Virus record (IMG/VR): IMGVR_UViG_3300045996_002735 | Span: 1-26,827 of that record | Direction: 5' to 3' (one strand) | Length of the DNA: 26,827 nt | DNA from: a virus | Part shown: piece after piece, positions 1-6,781 of the stretch | Layout: each line of letters starts with the position of its first letter | Numbering within the stretch: the first letter of the stretch is position 1 | Made by a program: the position numbers and the translations under genes | Notes under the pieces: model-generated | The model's input: only the letters and a program-made list of their open reading frames with translations | What the model was told of the DNA's origin: nothing | The model's database searches: none

Positions 1-627
1 GAACGGGGTTACAAAGGTGACAAGGGAGACAAGGGCGATCCGGGGCGCGATGGCACGAAGGGTGACAAGGGAGACAAGGGCGATCCGGGGCGCGATGGCA
101 CGAAGGGTGACAAGGGAGACAAGGGCGATCCGGGGCGCGATGGCACGAAGGGTGACAAGGGCGATAAAGGAGACCAAGGCGATAAGGGTGACAAGGGAGA
201 CAAGGGCGATCCGGGCGATAAGGGCGAGCGTGGCACCGATGGAATCGGCATTGTTGGTGTCGAAAGTACGCCGCGTGAGGATCACACGGAACTGGTTTTG
301 TTCCTCAGCAATGAAGAGGAATACGTGATTAAAATTCCGCATGGCAAGCCCGGCCCTAGAGGGGCAAGGGGAGAGCGAGGATTTACGGGTATTGGTGAAC
401 GTGGCGAGCGTGGCGAACCCGGCTATACAAATACCAATTATCGCGGGAAATACGTCATGGGGGAGACATACCGGGCCGGGGATTTTGTCGCTTTGCTTAG
501 CGGGCTGTGGTTCGCTACAAAGGACACGAACGAACATCCGGAGCTTGCAGCCGCAGCCGGTTCCACAGCGTGGGAACTTATGGTTGGGACAAATCTGCAA
601 GCCATTAGCGATAGGAAAACGCACTAA
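1..627 (+). CDS. Collagen-like tail fibre protein with C-terminal carbohydrate-binding motif (5' partial)
   Basis: The reading frame is open from the first base, so the N-terminus lies outside the window; 208 residues are visible. Residues about 5-80 are uninterrupted Gly-X-Y triplets, rich in GDK, GDP and GER, which is the collagen triple-helix signature found in phage fibre shafts. A second short Gly-X-Y block (GKPGPRGARGERG) lies near residues 115-140. The C-terminal part (about 146-197) has the Y-R-G-x-Y, Y-x-x-G-D-x-V, L-W-x-A, W-E-L pattern of small CBM5/12-like carbohydrate-binding modules in virion proteins. It probably forms a trimeric rod with a glycan-binding tip. The stop codon overlaps the next ATG by one base, so the genes are coupled. 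Fibre role is confident; the exact ligand is unknown. Confidence 0.85.
   Translation, partial: ERGYKGDKGDKGDPGRDGTKGDKGDKGDPGRDGTKGDKGDKGDPGRDGTKGDKGDKGDQGDKGDKGDKGDPGDKGERGTDGIGIVGVESTPREDHTELVLFLSNEEEYVIKIPHGKPGPRGARGERGFTGIGERGERGEPGYTNTNYRGKYVMGETYRAGDFVALLSGLWFATKDTNEHPELAAAAGSTAWELMVGTNLQAISDRKTH
16..150 (+). repeat. Three exact tandem 45-bp repeats encoding a collagen block
   Basis: Three back-to-back identical 45-bp units (16-60, 61-105, 106-150) each encode GDKGDKGDPGRDGTK, five Gly-X-Y triplets. Copies then decay into related GDK triplets to about 230. Identity at the DNA level, including synonymous positions, points to recent duplication. Any change in copy number keeps the frame and only alters shaft length. 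Confidence 0.95.
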
Positions 628-1202
628 TGGCCGACAGAAAGCAGAGTCAGTTTACATCAGCTAGCGATTTCACGGATTCGGATGCGGTCGGAATCCTGAA
701 ACCTACTGGCGGTAGTCCCGCATGGGATAACTTTCTAGCGCCAGCAACAAAATTTTGGGATTGGATTGTTGGGAAAAGCGATCCGCCTAGCGCTCTGAGC
801 AGTGCTGGCACATTGGCTGATACGGATGAGTTGCTAATTCGTCAAAGCACAGACGAAATTGTGCGAGCACCACTTGGTGCGCGCTTGTCAACATGGATGC
901 AGTCGAATCTTCTCAGCTTCCGCCCGACTCCGGTTTATCTGAACACGAACACGACTCTTACCGCGACGGCGCATAACAACCGGACGATCATTTGCACGGC
1001 AGCGCTAACGTTGACCATGCCAACCACTGCGCAGGAAGGCTTTTCGTGCTTGGTAAAGAACCGCAGCACCGGAGTCGTGACTCTGAGCGGGCATTACAGC
1101 CCGGATAGCCATACACAGATTGCGGCGGGGCGTCGCGCTACGTTGTTCGGTTATTCGATCAGCGGGACTCTTTATGTCGAGGCAGCGGGGGAGACTTCGT
1201 AA
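627..1202 (+). CDS. Putative tail fibre / virion-associated protein, 191 aa
   Basis: No catalytic motif was recognised. The N-terminal part reads like fibre-attachment segments, with repeated S-x-x-D-F-x-D-S-D and L-x-D-T-D-E-L-L-I-R-Q motifs; the latter resembles phage fibre proteins that declare 'TDELLIVQ'-type beta segments. The second half (about 105-190) is Thr/Ser-rich and beta-strand-like, with a segment rich in T-L-T, such as TALTLTMPTTAQEGFSCLV, typical of small fibre-tip domains. It starts at ATG overlapping the previous stop (TAATG) and ends one base before the next ATG, so it is translated with its neighbours. The role as a fibre component rests mainly on context. Confidence 0.7.
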   Translation: MADRKQSQFTSASDFTDSDAVGILKPTGGSPAWDNFLAPATKFWDWIVGKSDPPSALSSAGTLADTDELLIRQSTDEIVRAPLGARLSTWMQSNLLSFRPTPVYLNTNTTLTATAHNNRTIICTAALTLTMPTTAQEGFSCLVKNRSTGVVTLSGHYSPDSHTQIAAGRRATLFGYSISGTLYVEAAGETS

Positions 1203-4200
1203 ATGTTGTTTCCCGCATTGAAGGCTGGATTCTTGAAGCGCGCGGTGGTGGGTCCGCCCCCGACTCCATCCGTGTGGATTGAAACCAATCGAAATGCGCT
1301 CTTTGATTTTTCAGACTCCAATAAGCGGACGCTATCAAGTTCGGCATTTTTCCGTGTAGAAGATGCTGGCGGTAACAACTACCATTTAGAGTCTGATAGC
1401 GGCGATACAGCGCATGCATCGTGGCCGAGTCTGGCGACTTTTGGCGCGCGTCAAGCCGGGTCGTTTGATGGCACTGATGGCATGTGGGGTGTGGATGAAA
1501 CATCTACCCCTAGAAATTTTACTGTTCTTATGTCAGGCAGCAAGCGCGCTCCGCGCACGCTGTATTTTCTGTTGCGCAATGCCGGGACAAATCCGACAGA
1601 ACGTAAAGTACTGATGGCTTATTATAGCTGGTCTAATCTGAATGGACTTTTGCAGTTTGGAATTAGCACGAACGGTAGACCTTACATCGTAAGCCGTTCT
1701 TTAGGTGGCGCGGAAGTCTTCTTAGAGGCACAAAACGGGACATTTACGAAAAACGGTGACAATCTTTTCGGCTATACGATCAAAGCAGATGGCACGGTTT
1801 CGTTTTCCCTCAATGGAACGATGCTGACCGTTCCGACCGGGACAGTACACAACGAAAATTTGCCAAGTGGTGGTGATTGGAACGTCTCCTTTGGTCATCA
1901 GCCATGGGCTGGCGGCATTGGTGGGGGTTCTTTTGTTGGTAGTATGTATATTGCTGCACTTTATGGCGCGGCGCACGCGTCTGCCGAACATACGCAGACA
2001 TGGAATGCAGCACAAACCTATCTTGGCACGTCTCCCGGTCCCGGCTTGCCGACAGAGACGATAACTCTAAATCCGACTAACCCCGGAACTTATACGGTGG
2101 AGACTGCCGGAACAACTGTGCAGTGGACAACGAACGTTGTTACGTCCGGTCTCTCCCAATTTCAATATGCGGTTTTTACCGCTTCGAATGTTGCTCGCGG
2201 TGGATGGGTCACGCAGAATATAGCCGCTGGTGCGACGACAACCGGAATTACTGTGACGTTTAGCGCTACAGGTGATTATGTTATTGTGCGCAAAGTGAAT
2301 GATGATACGCTACGTGCGCTGAGCAGTGGTGTCACAATCAACGTTCAAACTACCGGAAGCGGTGTGTCGCCTATTCCATCTGGTTGGGTAATAGATGTAA
2401 CCGACCATTTTGACGGGACTTCGCTGGACTCTTCTAAGTGGAAGCATGCCGGTTTCGGTGGTCCGGCTCACCGCGACGGCAACGGGAATCCGGCGGCAGA
2501 GTGGGATAATGGTGCCGGAATTAGCGTTCACGATAGCGTTGCTGAATTGCAAGTCTATCGTGGTGGTCCGTATGGCTGGATGGTGACAGGATGGTTGCAG
2601 GGGATCACGACTGACCCAAGCGCATCCTATGGTTATCATCCGGGGTACGGAGAATTCCATATCCGCATCCGTGCCCGTTGGTCGCATGCGTTTGCACCCG
2701 GCATCGGTGCGTATATGCTCATGTGGCCTGCCAATCAATCAATAGTACCGCATAGTGAATTTGATATCATGGAAATGCCTTCCGGTGATACCGGCGGCAT
2801 GAAGACGCGTCATGCGACTGCGATTCATTGGCTGTGGGAATCCGCTCAACATGATTCTTCGTCGGTTGATAAATATAACATTGATCTAACTCAATATCAT
2901 GTTTGGGATTTTCGTCGCACGTTTTCCACGGTAAATGGACAGCAAGTTGCGACATTCAATGTATGGATTGATGGCGTTGAATTGTCGGATAACGGAAATC
3001 GTCCATGGCGGTGGGATAATAACCCGGATACGCTTGACCGAGTGGTTTTTGGCCCGGCAACATTTGTCGGCAGTGAGTCCGGATGGTATGGATTCCCTAA
3101 CTCTAATTCTCCCTCTCCGGCAAGTCTTTACATTGATTATGTGACGATTTGGGTTCCGGGTTCTGGCACGCCTCCACCTCCGCAACGCAGTATGAGCTTT
3201 TCCCCTAGCAGTCCCGGCACCATTCAAGAACAGGTCGCGGGGGCTGGTGTGCAATGGACAACAACAATCACGAGTACGGGCTTAACAAGCGTGTCGTGGG
3301 TGGTTGTTGAAAACGGAACATGGGCATGGCGCGGCAGCCCGACAGCCGTTGCTACGAATGGCAGTGTTCAGATTACCGCTACGTTGTTGAAGAGTGGTGA
3401 TTTTATCAAGGTCATGGATACTAGCGACTTTAATTTTCAGGTTGATAGCGGACAGGTTACGATTCTGCCTGCGGCGGGTGGTGGTGGCGGTGGTACTCCG
3501 GGAGCAAATCCCGCACCCGCCGTGCATGTCGTTGGGCGCGGTCAATCCAATATGCTGATCATGGGTGAATCCGGTTGGGTGGATGGCGCGTGGTGGATGG
3601 TTTCTGATCTTGTGCGAGTGTTGACCGGTATTCCGGAGGTTATTAGCCATCTAGACCGGTGGGAGGATGACGGATCGTATACCGTTGCGAGTGGCACGGA
3701 TTTGTATACTTTTCGGAGTCCGGTTGATTATAGTCCATGGTTTGAAGCACGCGGCTTTAATCAAAGCGATCCGTCCTCTTGGCCGTTGGTCGCGCATGGG
3801 CTTGGTTTCCGTCAGTATGTTTTAAACAACATCGCATCCGATGGACGCGCTAACACGCCGGTTCTATTGGTGGATGGACACACAGAATATCCGCAGCAAA
3901 AGCCAGCAAATGAACTACCGGTTTGGCACGCTGCGCATACCAATTTCTTGGATCGCTACCGTTCATGGACCGGTCGCAGTGTAGCGCAAAGCCCGATCTT
4001 TCTTGCCTATATTCCATATAGGTGGACGCAAGGCGATGCGATTGATACCATACGGGCTAGTCACTTTGACCAAATTGCCAATGCCTCACGCAATACGCAT
4101 CGGGCGGAGGGTGGATGCAGCGATACCACAGGCGACGGTAGCCATTGGGACGGGCCGGGCAATGCGGTGGCAGCCCGGCGAATGGGGTTTGCCTTGTCGC

Positions 4201-4661
4201 GATGGCTGCATGATAATGGATATGCGCACAATGATTTGTCGTGGCTCCCAAAGACAGGACCGCGCATCAACACAGTGAATCGAACGTCAAACGGCAATCG
4301 TTTGCGCGTCAATGTGACGCATGACAAGGGTAGTAGCTTGGTTATGCCGGGGGCATTTTCAGCCGGTAATAATTTTTCTGTGTGGGATACCACAGGCTTT
4401 ACGGCTGCAACTGGTGCTTCAATTGTTGATAACAATAACATTGATATAACATTCATTAGAAATATAACAGGAACCAATTCAGAGGTTTGGTTTAGTTATG
4501 GAATGACTACGGATCATCGGGGTTTGGACTCGATGATTACAGACAATTGGCATACAGGGTCAGTAAGCAAACCGGCAGGGGCATGGAGCAGTAACGCACA
4601 ATTTAATGCGGCTAAGTTCCCTTTGAATACGACTCTTCGCTACATGAACCTTGTCGGGTGA
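1203..4661 (+). CDS. Large tail-associated glycan hydrolase: LamG-like, GH16 glycosidase and SGNH esterase domains
   Basis: A 1152-residue multidomain protein. Residues about 30-275 look like a LamG/concanavalin-like beta-sandwich. Two Ig-like domains of similar sequence (about 285-385 and 660-750; both contain NPxxPGT or SPSSPGT followed by V-Q-W-T-T) flank a GH16-type catalytic domain (about 395-650). That domain carries the GH16 signature E519-F-D521-I-M-E524, with E519 the expected nucleophile and E524 the acid/base. After a Gly-rich linker comes an SGNH-hydrolase-like domain: block I is G780-Q-S782-N with Ser782 the expected nucleophile, and block V is D978-G-S-H981. The protein may cut beta-glucan or galactan-type polysaccharide and deacylate it; the substrate cannot be read from sequence. 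The next gene encodes a further glycosidase. Confidence 0.85.
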   Translation: MLFPALKAGFLKRAVVGPPPTPSVWIETNRNALFDFSDSNKRTLSSSAFFRVEDAGGNNYHLESDSGDTAHASWPSLATFGARQAGSFDGTDGMWGVDETSTPRNFTVLMSGSKRAPRTLYFLLRNAGTNPTERKVLMAYYSWSNLNGLLQFGISTNGRPYIVSRSLGGAEVFLEAQNGTFTKNGDNLFGYTIKADGTVSFSLNGTMLTVPTGTVHNENLPSGGDWNVSFGHQPWAGGIGGGSFVGSMYIAALYGAAHASAEHTQTWNAAQTYLGTSPGPGLPTETITLNPTNPGTYTVETAGTTVQWTTNVVTSGLSQFQYAVFTASNVARGGWVTQNIAAGATTTGITVTFSATGDYVIVRKVNDDTLRALSSGVTINVQTTGSGVSPIPSGWVIDVTDHFDGTSLDSSKWKHAGFGGPAHRDGNGNPAAEWDNGAGISVHDSVAELQVYRGGPYGWMVTGWLQGITTDPSASYGYHPGYGEFHIRIRARWSHAFAPGIGAYMLMWPANQSIVPHSEFDIMEMPSGDTGGMKTRHATAIHWLWESAQHDSSSVDKYNIDLTQYHVWDFRRTFSTVNGQQVATFNVWIDGVELSDNGNRPWRWDNNPDTLDRVVFGPATFVGSESGWYGFPNSNSPSPASLYIDYVTIWVPGSGTPPPPQRSMSFSPSSPGTIQEQVAGAGVQWTTTITSTGLTSVSWVVVENGTWAWRGSPTAVATNGSVQITATLLKSGDFIKVMDTSDFNFQVDSGQVTILPAAGGGGGGTPGANPAPAVHVVGRGQSNMLIMGESGWVDGAWWMVSDLVRVLTGIPEVISHLDRWEDDGSYTVASGTDLYTFRSPVDYSPWFEARGFNQSDPSSWPLVAHGLGFRQYVLNNIASDGRANTPVLLVDGHTEYPQQKPANELPVWHAAHTNFLDRYRSWTGRSVAQSPIFLAYIPYRWTQGDAIDTIRASHFDQIANASRNTHRAEGGCSDTTGDGSHWDGPGNAVAARRMGFALSRWLHDNGYAHNDLSWLPKTGPRINTVNRTSNGNRLRVNVTHDKGSSLVMPGAFSAGNNFSVWDTTGFTAATGASIVDNNNIDITFIRNITGTNSEVWFSYGMTTDHRGLDSMITDNWHTGSVSKPAGAWSSNAQFNAAKFPLNTTLRYMNLVG

Positions 4662-4664
4662 TAC

Positions 4665-6251
4665 ATGACAGCCTTTAAGCAAACCCCTCTGCGGCCCGGA
4701 TTTAATATCCAGTTTGATGGCTGGTTTAATTCGAACGGTGCGCCCGGCAGTGCGTATCCGCTCGATGTGGCCGCACAAGTGGCTAATTCTCGTGGAACGC
4801 AAATGATTCGTAATCAATTTGCATTTCATTTGGCTCGGGGATGGTGGGGCTGGTTTGATAATAATATGTTTGATTGTCAGCTTGTGCGACGTACTGCGCA
4901 ATCAGACACGCTTGAATTTATCTGCGGCAGCACGACAACAACGGGAGCAGGACAGGCAAACAGCTATGTTCCTGCCGTTGGTGAATGGGTTGTGATGGCG
5001 TTTGAAGACGCTCAACCCGGTTCGTGGCCTAGTGGGTGGTTTAATGAAGCTGTAACCGCGACCATACTCGGGGTTACTATACCAATTTTTACGACAAAAT
5101 ATGCCGTGGTCAGCAGTGAACAGAGAAATGGCAACGGAATATCTTCCTTTCCTGTTGAGCGAAATAGGCATGATGTAATTCGGGTTCGTTTTCCGGGAAA
5201 AACCTTTCAATCCGGTGCCCAAGATATGGGAGTCGGATTTCGTGTGATTCATTGGAATTTTTATAAACAGGGAAGCGGAGCCTCAGCGATTTGGCGTTGG
5301 CAGTGTGAAGCTTCCGCTGACATGGGAGTGCATTTTGCCACGAATGGTGGAAAATATTTCCATGGTGGCAATCAAGGTCAACCGACTTGGCGAGATAATG
5401 CCTCGGAATTTGATGCGTTCGGTGATACGTTGGGTGCGGAGATGTATTCCGGATATATCGAAGGTCTTGCGAACAAGTTCAACAATGTTGATCCTGCGAA
5501 CATTCTTATCGCTTATGATAATGAAGCCACGCGCGATTGGTCTAGAATTAAGCAATTATTGAATGATTTTGTTTATCCAACCATGCGGTCCCATTTTCCT
5601 GATCATACGCTAGCGTTGCAAGGGCCGGGTTGGAATAATCCATATGACGCTTACACGCAGTGGACAGATTGGAGTCCACCGAATAACGACAGAAATTGGT
5701 TAATGGAGTTCCATTATTATCCGGCGCAAGTTACAAACCCGAATAACGATTCTAAAATGTGGGTCGTTAATCAAGCTGAGGCCGACATTGTAGCTAAAAT
5801 GTGCCGTGACGCGGCCGTTCGGCAGAATGCCGGTGGCTATATCGTGGGCGAGCACGGGGTTTATAAGGCAGGCACGGTTGATCCATCGTGGGGGCCTGCG
5901 CAAAATGATATTGAGCGGACCAACCGCACAAACTACAGCATTCGTGCGCATGCTCGTTACGGAGCGACAACGCTAATCTGGCAAGTTCGTTGGGGGTATG
6001 CGAACACTTATGGCGAAGGAGTCCAGCTTTCGCCCGGCAGCCAGATTCACCAAGTCTATTCCCAATATTCGGGTGTTTACGATACAACGGGCATTACGGT
6101 TGAGGCGTGGCCGTTGGATGACACGGAACCGCCTCCGCCCCCGCCACCTCCGCCCCCTCCGCCCCCTCCGGGACGAACGGCAACGTTGCTACACGGGAAG
6201 GCGGGGCCTAGACTGTTACGGCGCAATAGCAGTCGGTTTTTGCGAGGATAA
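4665..6251 (+). CDS. GH5-like (clan GH-A) glycosidase of the tail, polyproline C-terminus
   Basis: 528 residues. Residues about 1-200 form a beta-rich N-terminal part; about 205-485 look like a TIM-barrel glycosidase. The strand-4 type motif A-Y-D-N286-E287-A matches the Asn-Glu acid/base pair of clan GH-A enzymes, and I-V-G-E396-H-G matches the strand-7 nucleophile. W-G-W near residue 61 and H-Y-Y near 348 are typical aromatic and substrate-binding positions. A run of 14 prolines (489-502) links to a short basic tail ending LLRRNSSRFLRG. It starts at ATG 4665, three bases after the previous stop, with only a weak GGGTG upstream. GH5 is the best guess; other clan GH-A families are possible. 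It probably acts at the virion tail on cell-surface polysaccharide. Confidence 0.75.
   Translation: MTAFKQTPLRPGFNIQFDGWFNSNGAPGSAYPLDVAAQVANSRGTQMIRNQFAFHLARGWWGWFDNNMFDCQLVRRTAQSDTLEFICGSTTTTGAGQANSYVPAVGEWVVMAFEDAQPGSWPSGWFNEAVTATILGVTIPIFTTKYAVVSSEQRNGNGISSFPVERNRHDVIRVRFPGKTFQSGAQDMGVGFRVIHWNFYKQGSGASAIWRWQCEASADMGVHFATNGGKYFHGGNQGQPTWRDNASEFDAFGDTLGAEMYSGYIEGLANKFNNVDPANILIAYDNEATRDWSRIKQLLNDFVYPTMRSHFPDHTLALQGPGWNNPYDAYTQWTDWSPPNNDRNWLMEFHYYPAQVTNPNNDSKMWVVNQAEADIVAKMCRDAAVRQNAGGYIVGEHGVYKAGTVDPSWGPAQNDIERTNRTNYSIRAHARYGATTLIWQVRWGYANTYGEGVQLSPGSQIHQVYSQYSGVYDTTGITVEAWPLDDTEPPPPPPPPPPPPPPGRTATLLHGKAGPRLLRRNSSRFLRG
6129..6170 (+). repeat. Polyproline-coding tract (14 Pro codons)
   Basis: Fourteen consecutive proline codons with a short C/CT-rich period near the 3' end of the GH5-like gene. 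It probably forms a stiff polyproline linker. The near-repetitive DNA is prone to slippage, and a change that is not a multiple of three would move the C-terminus into the adjacent frame, which stays open to about 6261. Confidence 0.9.
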
Positions 6252-6265
6252 GGGGAGCTAGACCT

Positions 6266-6667
6266 ATGGCAAACAGCATTAACCCGAATTGGAAGGCTGC
6301 TATCATGCAGGCTTCCGCCAATTCGGCGCTTACTGGAAATATTAAGGTGGCGCTTTTGGCAGCGTCGCACGGCTATCTTGACTCGAAAACGTTCATTTCG
6401 GAACTTACCACTGCAAATATTGTGATTCGCAGCGGAAATCTTGCTGGCAAGACATTTACGGGCCGAACGTTTGATGCTGATGATATCAGTATTGCAAACG
6501 TGACGGGTTCGCAGGTGGTTGCTTTGCTTATTTACGTTGATACTGGTTCGGATGCTACTTCCCGCATGGTGGCATTTTTCGACACTGGCGTTGGTGGTTT
6601 GCCGGTCACACCAAACGGTGGTGCCATTAACCTTACGTGGGATGCGGCGGGTATCTTCGATCTTTAA
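6266..6667 (+). CDS. Small virion-type protein, 133 aa, function unknown
   Basis: It opens with MANSINPNWKAAIMQASANS and continues with alternating hydrophobic and Thr/Ser residues (NIKVALLAASHGY, SQVVALLIYVDT, LTWDAAGIFDL). This resembles short phage proteins encoded among fibre genes that are built as a single beta-sandwich ending in W-D-x-x-G-I-F-x-L. No active site is visible. A strong ribosome site (AGGGGAG, about 8 bases before ATG) supports the start. It is the last gene before a perfect hairpin at 6699-6724. It is probably a head decoration, tail or fibre component, and the assignment is weak. Confidence 0.65.
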   Translation: MANSINPNWKAAIMQASANSALTGNIKVALLAASHGYLDSKTFISELTTANIVIRSGNLAGKTFTGRTFDADDISIANVTGSQVVALLIYVDTGSDATSRMVAFFDTGVGGLPVTPNGGAINLTWDAAGIFDL

Positions 6668-6698
6668 TATTTGGTGCGGTGTAGCGCATTTTAAATTT

Positions 6699-6724
6699 TA
6701 GCGGGCAGGTATCTTTGCCCGCTA
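6699..6724 (+). terminator. Perfect 9-bp stem-loop between fibre genes, possible terminator or attenuator
   Basis: TAGCGGGCA (6699-6707), an 8-base loop, then TGCCCGCTA (6716-6724). The stem is perfect and GC-rich, and it lies in the only sizeable gap inside the late + strand operon, 32 bases after a stop codon. No clear T-run follows, so it is not a textbook intrinsic terminator. It could be a weak terminator, an attenuator or an mRNA-processing hairpin. Confidence 0.6.
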
Positions 6725-6764
6725 AGCCTTTGTCGGCTGGTCTCTTTCGTACTTTTAGGTAAGT

Positions 6765-6781
6765 GAGGGAGACGAAAAATA
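6765..6781 (+). promoter_or_regulatory. Shine-Dalgarno site placed for an ATA initiation codon
   Basis: GAGGGAG at 6765-6771 is followed by 7 bases and then ATA at 6779-6781. The spacing is ideal for initiation at this ATA. The in-frame TGA at 6764-6766 leaves only four codons between stop and ATA, and no ATG, GTG or TTG occurs in frame until GTG at 6962. Confidence 0.65.

Noticed and set aside
16-150. Tandem repeats considered as a CRISPR array
   Set aside because: Units are contiguous with no spacers and encode in-frame collagen triplets.
9-251. - strand frame rich in Ser-Pro-Leu repeats
   Set aside because: It is the complement of the collagen repeat; its low complexity mirrors the Gly-X-Y codons and it has no ribosome site.
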